A stretch of 64,000 nucleotides of DNA from Azadirachta indica (taxonomy: Eukaryota > Streptophyta > Magnoliopsida > Sapindales > Meliaceae): assembly GCA_022749755.1 (NCBI GenBank), contig CM040444.1, forward strand, positions 875,026 through 939,025. The letters run 5' to 3'. Below are positions 62,235-64,000 of the stretch, piece by piece. The notes under the pieces are model-generated. The model was not told the origin of the DNA, made no database searches, and saw only the letters and a program-made list of their open reading frames with translations. Positions within the stretch are counted from its first letter, which is position 1. Each line of letters starts with the position of its first letter. The position numbers and the translations under genes are program-made.

Positions 62235-62242
62235 TATAAATA
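62235..62242 (+). promoter_or_regulatory. TATA box of the second protease gene
   Basis: TATAAATA, 67 bp upstream of the ATG at 62309, in the same context (CTAG-TATAAATAGCTTATGATACCCATG) as in the other copies. Confidence 0.65.
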
Positions 62243-62308
62243 GCTTATGATACCCATGCCTTGCTTCACATCAAAATCTTCAACTGTCTCAAAATTTAGT
62301 TAATAGCA

Positions 62309-63698
<1,390 letters not shown>

Positions 63699-64000
63699 AA
63701 GCTAGGAATATCCTAGCCTACCCTGCCCAACCCAACCCTACCCTTATCCCACCTACTTAAATAAGACGGACCCGAGTACTAAAAGCCAGCAAAATGTTTG
63801 TGTACTTTGTTTTCCACCAATAATGTATGAATAAATAATGTTAATAGCACGTGCGTATGCGCTTAATATATATTTGTGTATATGTATATATATACTGTTT
63901 ATATCGCATGTGTTTTTAATTAATATTATGAATATACAATTTCTCATGTTCATCAGATATCAAAACTATTTTAGATCATTCTCCTTCTAATGTTATTCGA
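63699..64000. other. 3' flank of the protease
   Basis: Contains an AATAAATAATG stretch at about 63830 that could serve as a polyadenylation signal. No further gene is seen before the window ends. Confidence 0.4.

Overview
The window is AT-rich nuclear DNA from a flowering plant, most likely a eudicot. The evidence is four-exon papain-family genes with GT-AG introns, plant-type LTR, LINE, CACTA and MITE remains, and plant gene families (xylem-type cysteine protease, fructokinase, WOX, phytanoyl-CoA dioxygenase). It is an accessory, repeat-dominated region with few working genes. A 100-base N gap (9945-10044) shows it comes from a scaffolded draft assembly.

Layout. Positions 1-240 hold the 5' exon relic and promoter of a cysteine protease on the minus strand. 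Positions 761-9944 and 10045-19231 are two nearly identical 9.18 kb copies that abut the gap on either side. They look like two haplotypes of one locus that were not merged. Each copy holds a 5'-truncated LINE, diverged non-coding repeat blocks, a fructokinase pseudogene, a site where a whole protease gene has been deleted while its promoter survives, a conserved unidentified coding remnant, and a solo LTR (complete only in the second copy). Positions 20418-25150 hold further copies of the repeat blocks, a small complete non-autonomous LTR element inside the unidentified coding remnant, a small secreted-protein ORF candidate and another solo LTR. Positions 25157-28740 are a close relative of 6115-8200 but still carry the full protease gene (26372-27828, minus). 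Positions 28773-31972 are a patchwork of phytanoyl-CoA dioxygenase, LINE and WUSCHEL-related homeobox fragments and an LTR. Positions 31973-37016 are an older copy of the fructokinase-protease module, now with two DNA transposons inserted and both genes broken.

Positions 37020-61200 are mostly transposon debris: a copia gag-protease fragment, a degenerate CACTA transposase, gypsy- and copia-like LTRs, an inverted pair of a repeat family, a foldback element of about 1.26 kb and several tandem repeats. A lone protease exon 4 lies at 58148-58322. Positions 62235-63698 hold the second near-complete protease gene (plus strand), broken by one missing base in exon 1.

How the genes relate. The only gene family with structure close to functional is a cluster of xylem-type (XCP/papain clade) cysteine proteases, expanded by tandem and segmental duplication together with a neighbouring fructokinase, then eroded by deletion, frameshift and insertion. 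Neither near-complete copy is clean: one has an extra residue in the catalytic loop, the other a frameshift. I found no convincing novel multi-gene system. The most useful observations are the probable assembly duplication, the protease birth-and-death history, and insertions whose empty sites are preserved in sister copies.
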